64,000 nt of DNA from DATBLE01 sp036555585. GTDB taxonomy: Bacteria; Actinomycetota; Thermoleophilia; Gaiellales; Gaiellaceae. The notes beneath the pieces were generated by a model that saw nothing but the letters and a program-made list of their open reading frames with translations, had not been told where the DNA came from and did no database searches. The stretch lies in contig DATBLE010000010.1 of assembly GCA_036555585.1 (NCBI GenBank), positions 1 through 64,000 on the forward strand, given 5' to 3'. The position numbers were made by a program, and so were the translations under genes. Positions 1-8,306 of this stretch are shown in pieces. Each line of letters begins with the position of its first letter. Position 1 is the first letter of the stretch.

Positions 1-1165
1 TCCCGCGGAGGGACACTCCGCGCGTTGTTGTTTCGCAACGAAGGGAGGCCCACGCATGTTGTACGTCGGTTTGGACCTGAGTCGCAAGCGTCTGGACTGG
101 CTCGCTCTTGACGAGGCGGGCGAGCCGGCGGCGATCGGCGCCGTGAGCCCCGACCGGGGCGCGCTCGCGCAGCTCGGGCGACGACTGGGCGATGCGCCGG
201 TGCTCGCGGTGATCGAGTCGATGAGCGGCGCCCGCTTCGTGCACGACCAGCTCGAGCAGGCCGGCTGGGACGTCCGCATCGCCGACGCGGCCAGGGCGCG
301 CGGACTCGCACCGCTTGCCTGCAAGACCGACCGGATCGACTGCTGGGTGCTGGCCGAGCTCGCCCGCCGCGACCTCGTCCCCGAGATCTGGCTCCCAGAC
401 CCGCACGTGCGCGGCGAGCGTGAGCGCGCCCGCTTCCGCCTGCACCTGGTCAAGCACCGAAGCGCCTTGAAGAACCGGGTGCATGCGATCCTCTTCCAAC
501 ACGGGATCGCCAATCCGCACCGCGACCTCTTCGGCGCTGGCGGGCGGTGTCTACTCGAGCGGCTCGAGCTGCCTGAGCCGTGGGCCTCGACGGTCGCGAC
601 GAGCGTGGCCCTGATCGACGAGCTCGACGACCGGATCACGAGCTGCGAGCGCGAGCTGCGCCGGCTCGGCGCCCACCACCCCTACATCCCGCTGCTCACG
701 ACCCTGCCCGGGATCGCCTGGGTGCTCGGCTACACGATCGCGGCCGAGAATCGGCGACATCACCCGCTTCGCCAGCCCGCGCAAGCTGATCGGCTACACC
801 GGCCTCACACCCCGCGTCGACCAATCCGGCGAGCGCGACCGGCGCGGCCCGCTGCGAAAGAACGGACCCAACTACCTGCGCTGGGCCCTGATCGAAGCCG
901 CCCACACCGCCGGCCGCCACCCCCACTACACGCCGATCGTCGAGCGCATGCGCACCCGCCACGGCCGCAACCGCGGCTCCAAGATCGCCGCAATCGAGAT
1001 CGCCCGTCGCCTCACCGAAGCCACCTGGCACATGCTCACCAACGACCAACCCTTTGCTCCGGCAGGCGCCCCAACCCCCGTAGCCGCCTGACGGCCCGCC
1101 AAGGAATTGCGCTACCGGAGCAGCCCCCACCCGACTGATCGCCGCAAACACGGCGCCATGGAGAA
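1..1165 (+). mobile_element. IS110-family insertion sequence, left end cut by window edge
   Basis: The element is identified by its IS110-type transposase gene at 56-1091. Only the last 55 bases of the upstream non-coding end are visible. They hold a stem-loop (CGCGGAG at 4-10 with CTCCGCG at 16-22) and a second short one (CGTTG at 23-27 with CAACG at 36-40), followed by a GGGAGG-like ribosome site at 43-48. In IS110 elements this upstream end encodes the bridge RNA, so these hairpins may be its tail; that is inference. IS110 elements lack clear terminal inverted repeats, so the right boundary given here is only the start of the next plausible coding sequence and could be anywhere after 1091. 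Confidence 0.6.
56..1091 (+). pseudogene. IS110-family transposase, frameshifted
   Basis: The N-terminal DEDD (RuvC-like) domain is clear: D7 in VGLDLSRKRLDW, E54 in VIESMSG, and D92/D95 in KTDRID. From the second A at 749-750 the reading frame breaks. The conserved C-terminal transposase_20 domain continues in another frame from 750 (IGDITRFASPRKLIGYTGL, then the QSG serine motif and GPLRKNGPNYLRWALIEAA) to a TGA at 1089-1091. One extra A near 749 explains it. If the original frame is kept, translation runs on to 1138 as low-quality sequence. The catalytic DEDD half and the catalytic serine half therefore lie in different frames. This copy is probably inactive unless the extra base is a sequencing error. 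Confidence 0.85.
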
Positions 1166-1231
1166 ATGAGCGACGCTCAAACCACCCACCACGACAGAGC
1201 ACCACCCGCCCTTGACAGCCAGCCCTCCTTC

Positions 1232-2323
1232 ATGGAGAAGGGGACCACGGGGGAACCAGGGGTTCCCCCGTTACGAGTCCTGTACTTCGGGACGTACGAG
1301 AGGGGATATCCGCGCAACGCCCAGGTGATCTCCTGCCTGCGGCGCGCCGGGGTCGAGGTGGGCGAGCGTCACGAGCCCGTCTGGGAGAGCGTCCACAGCT
1401 GGAATGCCGGCCTCGGCACGGCGCTCCGCCTCGCCCGAGCCGAGCTGCGTCTGCGCCGCCGGGCGGAGGAGCCTTTCGACGCGATCCTGGTCGGCTACCC
1501 CGGACACCTCGACCTCGCGGCTGCCCGGCACGCGGCCGGCAGGCGGCCGGTCGTCTTCAATCCACTCGTCTCGCTCGCGAACACGCTCGTCGCCGACCGC
1601 GGCCGCTTCCGGCCGGGCGGGCTCGCCGCCCGTGCGCTCCAGGCGATCGACCGGCGCGCCTTCCGTGCGGCCGACCTCGTCGTCGCCGACACCGCGGCGC
1701 ACGCCGAGCTGTTCGGCTCGATGGGGGCACGCCGGGTCGAGGTCTGCCTCGTCGGGGCGGAAGAGCGCGTCTTCGGGCCCGGGTGGAGCCGGCCGGACGA
1801 CCTCACCGCGCTCTTCGTGGGGAAGCTGATCCCGCTGCACGGCCTCGAGACGATCCTGGCCGCCGCCGCGCTGGCGCCCGAGCTCCGCTTCCGGATCGTC
1901 GGCTCGGGCCAGCTCGACCGGCTGCTCGGCGACCGGCCGGCCAACGTCGACCATGTTCCCTGGGTCGACTACGAGCTGCTCCCCGCCGAGCTTCACCGTG
2001 CGTCGTGCGCGCTCGGCATCTTCGGTACCTCCGCGAAGGCACAGAGGGTGATCCCGAACAAGGTCTTCCAGGCGCTCGCCTGCGGGACGCCCGTGGTCAC
2101 CGCCGACACGGCCGCGGCGCGCGAGCTGCTGCGCGACCAGGAGAGCGCGTTGCTCGTCCCTTCGGGCGACCCCGAAGCCCTCGCCGGCGCGCTGCGACGG
2201 CTCGCAGCCGAGCCGGCGCTTGCCGAGCGGCTGTCCGCGGCGGGGCTCGCCGCTTACCGCGAGCGCGCGAGCGAGGCTGTGCTGGGCGCGCGCTGGCGCG
2301 AGATCATCGCTTCGCTCCTGTGA
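1232..2323 (+). CDS. Glycosyltransferase family 4 protein
   Basis: A cytoplasmic GT-B sugar transferase of about 363 residues that likely moves a sugar from a nucleotide donor to a lipid or glycan acceptor; the substrate is unknown. The N-terminal Rossmann half starts at LRVLYFGTYERGYPRN. The C-terminal donor-binding half has TALFVGKLIPLHGLETIL and PNKVFQALACGTPVV; the usual first Glu of the EX7E motif appears to be Gln here. The start is uncertain: ATG at 1232 or 1166. With either, the perfect palindrome at 1247-1271 is read as codons just before the conserved N-terminus. The stop TGA overlaps the GTG of the next gene, so the two are translationally coupled. Confidence 0.8.
   Translation: MEKGTTGEPGVPPLRVLYFGTYERGYPRNAQVISCLRRAGVEVGERHEPVWESVHSWNAGLGTALRLARAELRLRRRAEEPFDAILVGYPGHLDLAAARHAAGRRPVVFNPLVSLANTLVADRGRFRPGGLAARALQAIDRRAFRAADLVVADTAAHAELFGSMGARRVEVCLVGAEERVFGPGWSRPDDLTALFVGKLIPLHGLETILAAAALAPELRFRIVGSGQLDRLLGDRPANVDHVPWVDYELLPAELHRASCALGIFGTSAKAQRVIPNKVFQALACGTPVVTADTAAARELLRDQESALLVPSGDPEALAGALRRLAAEPALAERLSAAGLAAYRERASEAVLGARWREIIASLL
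1247..1271. repeat. 25-bp perfect palindrome, copy 1
   Basis: ACGGGGGAACC, a 3-base spacer AGG, then GGTTCCCCCGT: an 11-bp perfect inverted repeat. The same 25 bases recur at 44039-44063, and the similarity extends about six bases upstream with one mismatch. It lies between the IS110 remnant and the conserved part of a glycosyltransferase gene. It could be a REP-like mobile palindrome, a terminator-like hairpin or a protein site. Confidence 0.85.
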
Positions 2324-3738
2324 GGCCGAAAGCGCTCCTCTGGACGGCGATCGCGGCGTACGCGGCCGGGTTCTCCGCGCTGTCCGCCCTGCGCCACCGC
2401 GCCTTCACGACGGGGCGGTACGACCTGGGGAACATGGTGCAGACGGTCTGGAACACGGCTCACGGCCACTTCCTGCGGATGACGAGCGGCGACGGCGTCC
2501 AGATCTCCCGGCTGGCCGCCCATTTCGACCCCATCCTCGCCGCGTTCGCACCTCTCTGGTGGATCTGGCCGAGCCCCGAGATGCTCCTCGTCGTCCAGGC
2601 GATCGCGGTCGCCCTCGGGGCGCTGCCGGTGTTCTGGCTCGCACGCAAGCACGTCGGCAGCGACCGCGCCGGGCTCGCCTTCGCGCTCGTCTACCTGCTC
2701 TATCCCGCGACCGAGTGGCTGACCCTGAACGAGTTCCACCCGGTCGCGCTCTCCTGCCCGCTGCTGCTGTTCGCGTTCTGGTACCTGGACGAGGATCGGC
2801 TGCTGCCCTTCGGCGTCTTCGCGGCAGTGGCGCTGACGACGAAGGAGGAGGTGGGGCTGGTCGTCGCCGGCCTGGGCATCTGGTACGCGATCCGCCGGCG
2901 GGCGCGGGCCGGAGCCCTGATCGCAGGCGCAGGGGTCCTCGTCTCGGCGATCGCGATCACGGTCGTGATCCCGCACTTCAACTCGGGAGCCGAATCGTCC
3001 TTCTACGGACGCTACGACGCGATCGGGGGCTCCGCCGGCGGAATCGCGAGGACGGCCGTTACGCACCCGTGGACCCTGTTCGAGCAGGCGTTCCAGCACC
3101 GGGACGTCCACTACCTCCTGCACCTGCTGCTGCCCCTCTCCTTCCTCTTCGTCCTGTCGCCCGTCGTGCTCGTCGCCGTTGCTCCCGAGGTCGCGCTGAA
3201 CCAGCTTTCGGCCACCCAGACCCAGACGTCGATCCACTTCCACTACACGGCCGCGGCGATTCCGCCGCTGATCGCCGCCACGGTGCTCGGCGCCGCCTGG
3301 CTCGTACGCCGCCGTCCGGCCCGGACGTCGGCCGTGCTCGTCACCGCCGTCGCGGTCGCGGTGGCGGCGAACTGGAAGCTCGGTGCGGTGCCGCTCTGGA
3401 CGGTCGTCCCCGGCGGCGAGGACTTCCAGGCGCACGACTGGCACGTCACGGCGCACGACCGCGTTGCGGAGCGCGCGCTCGCCCTGGTCCCGCCGCACGC
3501 CGTGGTCAGCTCGACGAACGTCCTCGGCGCGCACCTCTCGGCGCGGCAGCGCGTGCTCAGCCTGCCGAAGCTCGGCGACGCGACCTGGGTGGTCGCCGAC
3601 GAGACCCGCTCGAGCTACGCCGACCGCGTCGCGCCGCTGCCCTCGGCCGCGGCGCTGGTGCGGCTGCGCAGGAGCCCCGACTGGCGGCTCGTCTTCGAGG
3701 AGGACGGTGTGCTCGTCTTCCAGAGAAGGAGCGCATAG
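2320..3738 (+). CDS. DUF2079-family polytopic membrane protein
   Basis: A 472-residue integral membrane protein starting at the GTG that overlaps the preceding stop (GTGA). It has many hydrophobic segments and conserved DUF2079 patterns early on (RYDLGNMVQTVWNTAHG, then HFDPILAAFAPLWWIWPSP and NEFHPVALSCPLLLFAFWYL). The architecture resembles GT-C fold glycosyltransferases: acidic and His residues in the first extracytoplasmic loop and a soluble C-terminal part. The coupled GT4 gene upstream suggests a shared role in cell-surface glycan or lipid glycosylation. The last 124 bases overlap the convergent gene on the other strand. Confidence 0.8.
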   Translation: MRPKALLWTAIAAYAAGFSALSALRHRAFTTGRYDLGNMVQTVWNTAHGHFLRMTSGDGVQISRLAAHFDPILAAFAPLWWIWPSPEMLLVVQAIAVALGALPVFWLARKHVGSDRAGLAFALVYLLYPATEWLTLNEFHPVALSCPLLLFAFWYLDEDRLLPFGVFAAVALTTKEEVGLVVAGLGIWYAIRRRARAGALIAGAGVLVSAIAITVVIPHFNSGAESSFYGRYDAIGGSAGGIARTAVTHPWTLFEQAFQHRDVHYLLHLLLPLSFLFVLSPVVLVAVAPEVALNQLSATQTQTSIHFHYTAAAIPPLIAATVLGAAWLVRRRPARTSAVLVTAVAVAVAANWKLGAVPLWTVVPGGEDFQAHDWHVTAHDRVAERALALVPPHAVVSSTNVLGAHLSARQRVLSLPKLGDATWVVADETRSSYADRVAPLPSAAALVRLRRSPDWRLVFEEDGVLVFQRRSA

Positions 3739-4868
3739 AGCACGACCAGCACGAGGTTGCGTGACAGCAGCGTCCACGCCTGCGGTCCCACCGCCCACAG
3801 GTCGTGGTAGTGGAAGTACCAGCTCTGCGCCAGCGCGAGCGCCGCCAGGAGCAGCAGCATCGCGGCGATCCCGCCGAAGGGGACGAGCGGGACCAGCCAG
3901 ACGACGTACTGCGGCGAGAGCACCTTGGTGAAGGCGAGGAAGCCCGCGACGCTCGCGGCGAAGGCGAGGCCGGGCGCGACCCGCCGGCGCAACAGCACGA
4001 ACGCGGGAGCGAGCGCCGCCACGACCGCCAGGGCCGAGCTCGCCGCGGCGATCGACCTCGGCAGGCTTCCGGCCAGGTCGCGCGAGACGGCAGGCGCGGT
4101 GCTGACGACGTGGGCGTGGTACTCGCCCGCCCGGTCGGCGGCGAGCAGGATGCTCGCGCCGAGGCTCTCCGTATGCAAGCCCCGGCCGACCTGCGAGTGG
4201 AGGCTGTCCAGGACGCCGCCCGGCGAAAGAGCGAACCACGGCAGGGTGAGCACGGCCGCCGTGACGGCGAAGGCGGCGAGTGCCTGCAGCGCGGCGCGGC
4301 GGCCCAGCTCGCGCCACAGCCAGACGACCGCGACGGGCACGAGCAGGACCGCGTACAGCTTCGCCGCCGCGGCGACGCCGAGCAGGACGAGCGCGAGGCG
4401 GCCTCTTCCCGTTGCCAGCGCGGCGAGGCACGCGGCGGTCAGGAAGGCCGGCCACGCGTCGTAGGTGTTCAGGGAGACCGGCCCGAGCGCGATCGGGGAG
4501 AGGGCGAGGAAGACCGCCGCCGTCCAGATGCCCGCCGCCGAGGAGCCGTCGCGCTCGAGCGCGAAGCACACGCAGAAGATCGCGCCGATGCAGCACAGCG
4601 TCATCAGCACCTTGAAGATCGCGTCATAGGCGCCGTGCGGCGCGAGCGACGGGCCTGCGAACAGGGGGATCGCCCCCGGCGGATACTCGACGAAGAAGTC
4701 GCGATAGGGCACGTGCCCCGCCAGGAGCGCGTCTCCGTACTGCCGGTAGAGATGGAGGTCCCGGAACTTCGCGCCGCGGAAGAGCCCGCCGCTCGGCACG
4801 GCCAGGGCTCCGAGCAGCAGCGGAGTGACGAGCACGGTCGCCCGCAAGGCCGGGTTCGAGCGGAGCAT
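3615..4868 (-). CDS. GT87/DUF2029-like membrane glycosyltransferase
   Basis: A polytopic membrane protein of 417 residues. The first loop carries FRDLHLYRQYGDALLAG followed by PYRDFFVEYPPGAIPLF, typical of the mannosyltransferase-like GT-C family GT87/DUF2029 that uses polyprenyl-phosphate sugars. About ten hydrophobic segments follow, ending at LVLVVLYALLLW. The last 40 residues are Ser/Arg-rich and hydrophilic and are read antisense to the 3' end of the DUF2079 gene, so the true stop may be less conserved. ATG at 4868 lies two bases beyond the stop of the penicillin-binding protein gene, which suggests co-transcription. Confidence 0.75.
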   Translation of the reverse strand: MLRSNPALRATVLVTPLLLGALAVPSGGLFRGAKFRDLHLYRQYGDALLAGHVPYRDFFVEYPPGAIPLFAGPSLAPHGAYDAIFKVLMTLCCIGAIFCVCFALERDGSSAAGIWTAAVFLALSPIALGPVSLNTYDAWPAFLTAACLAALATGRGRLALVLLGVAAAAKLYAVLLVPVAVVWLWRELGRRAALQALAAFAVTAAVLTLPWFALSPGGVLDSLHSQVGRGLHTESLGASILLAADRAGEYHAHVVSTAPAVSRDLAGSLPRSIAAASSALAVVAALAPAFVLLRRRVAPGLAFAASVAGFLAFTKVLSPQYVVWLVPLVPFGGIAAMLLLLAALALAQSWYFHYHDLWAVGPQAWTLLSRNLVLVVLYALLLWKTSTPSSSKTSRQSGLLRSRTSAAAEGSGATRSA

Positions 4869-4870
4869 CC

Positions 4871-7111
4871 CTACGGAATCGCGGGGCCGCCGAGGGTCGT
4901 CGTCGGCTCGGTCGGCGGCGCCGGCGGCGCCGGCGGAGGGGCAGGCGCCGTGGGCGCCGGCGCGGTCGTCGGAGGCGGAGGCGGCGGTGCGGCCACGGTC
5001 GTGACCGGGGCCGTCGTCGGCGCGGCCGGAACGGTCACCTGCTCGGTCGTCGTCGGTGCGGTCGTCTCGGGGGCCGTGTCCGTCTGCGTCGTCGTGCTGG
5101 TCGTGCTCGTCGTCTCGGGCACCGCGCCGGAAAGGGCCCACGGCCCCTGCTTGAAGTAGTGCCACTCCGGCGGAGTGGTGGGCTCCGGAAACTCCTGGGG
5201 CGGCGAGTAGCGCACTGCCCGCTCCATGAACCGCCGCCAGATCTCGGCCGGAAAGCTGCCGCCGGCGACGGCGATGCCGTGGACGTTCTCCATGGGGATC
5301 TCGCCCTGCGGGTACCCGACCCAGACGGTCGCCTCGAGGTTCGGCAGGTAGCCGCAGAACCAGGCATCGGCATGGTCGTCGGTCGTGCCCGTCTTGCCCG
5401 CGGCGGGACGGCCGAAGTTCGCAGCCGTGCCGGTGCCGTAGAGGATGTTCTGCTGCAGCACGTCGGTGACCGTCGCCGCCACCCAGTCGGGAATCACGCG
5501 CGTGCGCCGCGGCCTGCCCCAGCCGGCCTGGTCGTCCTCCTTGCCGTTCGCGAGGATCACCCTGCGGATCGCCGTCGGACGCGAGTAGATGCCGCCGGCG
5601 GCGAGCGTCGCGTAGGCCGAGGCCATGTCGAGCGGGGAGACCGCGTTGGAGCCGAGACCGATCGAGGGGACGGGCGCGAGCGGGCTCTGTACGCCGAGCT
5701 TGTGCGCCATGTTGGCGACGTTCTGCGGGCCGACGTCGAGCGTCAGCTTCGCGTAGACGGTGTTGTCGGACTGGAGCGTGGCCTGCCGCACCGAGATCAC
5801 GCCGGAGTACGTGTGGCTGTAGGTCGAGACGTTCCAGGGCGGGATCCCCGGGTCCGGCTGCCAGGTGAAGGGCGCCGAGACGTAGCTGGTCGACGAGGGG
5901 TTCATCCCGTCGTCCACGGCCTGGGTGAGCACGAACGTCTTGAACGTCGAGCCGGCCTGGCGCCTCGCCTGCGCCACGAGGTTGAACTCGTTCTTGATCG
6001 TGCGCGGGTAGACCGACGTCATCGCCCGGATCGCGCCGTTCGAAGGGTTGATCGACACGAGCGCCGCGGCCGGATCGTCCTTCAGGTAGAGGGTGTCCCT
6101 GATCGCCTTCGTCGCCGCCCGCTGGAACGCCGGATCGATGGTCGTGTACACGCGCAGGCCGCCCGACTGGACGGTCTGCGCGCCGTACTCGGCGATCAGC
6201 TGGTCGCGCACGTAGCTGAAGAAGTAGGGCTCGCGGATACGCGTGTAGAGACGCCCCGGCTTCAGGTGCAGGCTCGGGTCGCGCAGCGCCGCCTGATACG
6301 TCTCGGCGGGGATGTCGCCGTTCGTGTAGAGGGCGCCGAGCACGTCGGCGCGTCGGTCGAGCGCGGCCCTGGGGTTGAGGATCGGGTCGTAGATCGAGGG
6401 CGCCTGCGGCAGGCCGGCGAGGAGCGCCGCCTGCATCATCGTCAGGTCCTTTGCAGGCTTCGAGAAGTACGTCTGCGACGCGGCCTCGACGCCGTACGCG
6501 TGGTTGCCGAAGTACACCTGGTTCATCCACGTCGCCAGGATCCGGTCCTTCGACCAGTGCTTGCTGAGCTTCGCCGCCAGGCAGATCTCCTTGACCTTCC
6601 GCTGGAAGGTGCGCTCGCGGGAGATGTAGAGGTTGCGGACGACCTGCTGGGTGATCGTCGAGCCGCCTTCGACCACCCGGCCCTTGGTCACGTCGCGCCA
6701 GGCCGCGCGCACGATGCCTTCCCAGTCGACCCCGCCGTGCTGGTAGAAGCGGCGGTCCTCGGTCGCGATCACGGCCTTCGCCATCCACGGGTTGATCTGG
6801 GACAACGGGACCGGCTGCCGGTTGCGCTCGGCCGGGATCGAGCCCAGCAGCGTGCCGTCGGCCGCGAAGACGAACGAGTTCTCGCCGATCGAGACGGGCT
6901 GCAGCGACGACAGCGAGCAACTGCCCTTGAACCCGGTCCACGCGCCGTACCCGCCCAGCCCGAGCACGACCGGGACGGCGATCAGGAGCACGAGCACCAG
7001 CACGACGGTGTTCCGGCGGCCGTGGTGCCGTCCGCGCGCTCGGGCGCGGCGCCGACGGCCGGCCGAGGGCCGAGCGATCGGTCGTCGCTTCGGGCCCCGC
7101 GACGGGCTCAC
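4871..7111 (-). CDS. Class A penicillin-binding protein (PBP1A-like)
   Basis: A bifunctional peptidoglycan synthase of 746 residues. It has a basic cytoplasmic N-terminus, one membrane anchor (about 35-55), a GT51 transglycosylase domain with ATEDRRF (catalytic E118) and STITQQVVRNLY (151-162), and a transpeptidase domain with STFK (active Ser388), SDN (448-450) and KTGT (573-576). All catalytic motifs are intact. The last 90 or so residues are a Thr/Pro/Ala-rich low-complexity tail outside the membrane, perhaps for wall contact. Its ATG overlaps the stop of the MscS-like gene by four bases, so wall synthesis and the channel are expressed together, and the GT87-like gene follows directly. Confidence 0.95.
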   Translation of the reverse strand: MSPSRGPKRRPIARPSAGRRRRARARGRHHGRRNTVVLVLVLLIAVPVVLGLGGYGAWTGFKGSCSLSSLQPVSIGENSFVFAADGTLLGSIPAERNRQPVPLSQINPWMAKAVIATEDRRFYQHGGVDWEGIVRAAWRDVTKGRVVEGGSTITQQVVRNLYISRERTFQRKVKEICLAAKLSKHWSKDRILATWMNQVYFGNHAYGVEAASQTYFSKPAKDLTMMQAALLAGLPQAPSIYDPILNPRAALDRRADVLGALYTNGDIPAETYQAALRDPSLHLKPGRLYTRIREPYFFSYVRDQLIAEYGAQTVQSGGLRVYTTIDPAFQRAATKAIRDTLYLKDDPAAALVSINPSNGAIRAMTSVYPRTIKNEFNLVAQARRQAGSTFKTFVLTQAVDDGMNPSSTSYVSAPFTWQPDPGIPPWNVSTYSHTYSGVISVRQATLQSDNTVYAKLTLDVGPQNVANMAHKLGVQSPLAPVPSIGLGSNAVSPLDMASAYATLAAGGIYSRPTAIRRVILANGKEDDQAGWGRPRRTRVIPDWVAATVTDVLQQNILYGTGTAANFGRPAAGKTGTTDDHADAWFCGYLPNLEATVWVGYPQGEIPMENVHGIAVAGGSFPAEIWRRFMERAVRYSPPQEFPEPTTPPEWHYFKQGPWALSGAVPETTSTTSTTTQTDTAPETTAPTTTEQVTVPAAPTTAPVTTVAAPPPPPPTTAPAPTAPAPPPAPPAPPTEPTTTLGGPAIP

Positions 7112-7851
7112 GCGTAGATCCCGGCCGCGCGCAGGCAGCGATGCGCGCGCAGGCGCAGGTCGTTCTGGAGGATCTCCGCCTTCGACGGGTCGTCGGCCAG
7201 CGCTCTGACCGTCACCGTCGCCGCGCCCTCGAGCCCGCTGAGGAAGACCTCGGGCTCACGCTGGTCCGCGATCTCGCCGCCCAGCAGGCCGATGACGTTC
7301 TCCAGATCGGAGCCCAATGGAAGCTGCACCGTGATCTCCGCACGCTGGGCGCGACGCACGATGGTCGCATTGTGGATGGTATCCGAGGCCAGCTTCTCGT
7401 TCGGGACGACGAGCCGGGTGTCGTCGTCGGCCCGGATGAACGTGTAGGTGAGCGTGATCTCCTCGACCACGCCGTCGACGTCGCCGACGGTGACGCGGTC
7501 GCCGAGCCGCAGCGGCTGCGTGAACGCGATCAGGATGCCGGCCACGAAGTTCCCGAGCGTCCGCTGGGCCGCGAAGCCGAAGATGATCCCGATCACGGCG
7601 CCGGAGGCCAGGATCGCGCCCGCGACCGCCCGGACCTGGGGGAACACGAGCAGTGCCGAGAAGACCGCGACGAAGACGATCAGCGCCATCACCGCCCGGC
7701 GGAGCACCCGGTAGCGCGTCTCGGCGCCGGCGCGCAGCTGGACGCGCCGCATCGCGATGTCCGCCAGCTTCGCCAGCACGACCGCGATCGCCAGGACGAC
7801 CGCAGCGATGATTGCGCGTTCCCAGAGGGGCATCGGCTCGCTATTCGACAC
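7108..7851 (-). CDS. MscS-family small-conductance mechanosensitive channel
   Basis: A 247-residue membrane protein with three N-terminal hydrophobic helices. The third is Gly/Ala-rich (ILASGAVIGIIFGFAAQRTLGNFVAGILIAFTQP region, residues about 95-128), the pore-lining helix typical of MscS. The beta domain follows (LGDRVTVGDVDGVVEEI, then NEKLASDTIHN). The channel would open under membrane tension to release osmolytes. It is the first gene of a minus-strand run into the penicillin-binding protein gene, which fits a turgor and cell-wall grouping. The ATG at 7851 is the only good start. Confidence 0.9.
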   Translation of the reverse strand: MSNSEPMPLWERAIIAAVVLAIAVVLAKLADIAMRRVQLRAGAETRYRVLRRAVMALIVFVAVFSALLVFPQVRAVAGAILASGAVIGIIFGFAAQRTLGNFVAGILIAFTQPLRLGDRVTVGDVDGVVEEITLTYTFIRADDDTRLVVPNEKLASDTIHNATIVRRAQRAEITVQLPLGSDLENVIGLLGGEIADQREPEVFLSGLEGAATVTVRALADDPSKAEILQNDLRLRAHRCLRAAGIYA

Positions 7852-7887
7852 CGGGCACGGCGATTCCTCAGCGGCACCAGGGTGCGC

Positions 7888-8283
7888 TCAGATCGGCCGG
7901 CGGCCGGCGAACCCTTCGTCGTAGCCGTGCCAGAAGGCGACCTCGTCCTCGCCGAGCCGCCAGCAGAGCAGCACCTCCCGACCTTCGCGGACGGAGGGGA
8001 AGTCGACGAGCCCGCTGTCCAGGTCCTTGACGATCACGCCCTGGGCCTGGATCTCGTCCAGCACGCGCGCGAGCTCGGTCGCCCGCCTGGCGACCTGGTC
8101 GTGCAGCTCCGCGAGCCGGGCGGGCGGAAGACCGCCTCCGTTCCCGGAGATCCGGCGCGAGACCTCGTCGGCGCCCGCCTGGGCCTCGTCGAGAGCGCGC
8201 TTGGCCTCGACCATCTGCTCGACCAGCGGCCGCACGGTCGGCAGCAACGCGTTCGCTTCGTCCGGTGTGAAAGTCCGCTGCAA
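7888..8283 (-). CDS. DUF2203 family protein
   Basis: A small soluble protein of about 131 residues. It begins LQRTFTPDEANALLPTVRPL, has a predicted helical hairpin, and ends with the family-typical FPSVREGREVLLCWRLGE and EVAFWHGYDEGFAGRRPI. Its function is unknown. I chose the TTG at 8283 because similarity to the family begins there. An ATG at 8358 would add 25 poorly conserved residues and overlap the divergent gene at 8307. No clear ribosome site is seen, so it may be leaderless. Confidence 0.75.
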   Translation of the reverse strand: MQRTFTPDEANALLPTVRPLVEQMVEAKRALDEAQAGADEVSRRISGNGGGLPPARLAELHDQVARRATELARVLDEIQAQGVIVKDLDSGLVDFPSVREGREVLLCWRLGEDEVAFWHGYDEGFAGRRPI

Positions 8284-8306
8284 GCCGAGAAGTATGATCG
8301 GGCCGC

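Noticed and set aside
1092..1165. Right terminal inverted repeat or target duplication of the IS element
   Set aside because: IS110 elements lack these; the only repeat seen (CATGGAGAA at about 1157 and 1231) is too short to be evidence.
2254..4596. A 780-codon minus-strand ORF
   Set aside because: Arg/Gly/Ala-rich shadow frame of high-GC genes on the other strand and of a neighbour; no motif.
3804..5159. A 451-codon plus-strand ORF with Gly/Val/Ala tail
   Set aside because: Antisense to the GT87-like gene and the low-complexity tail of the penicillin-binding protein.
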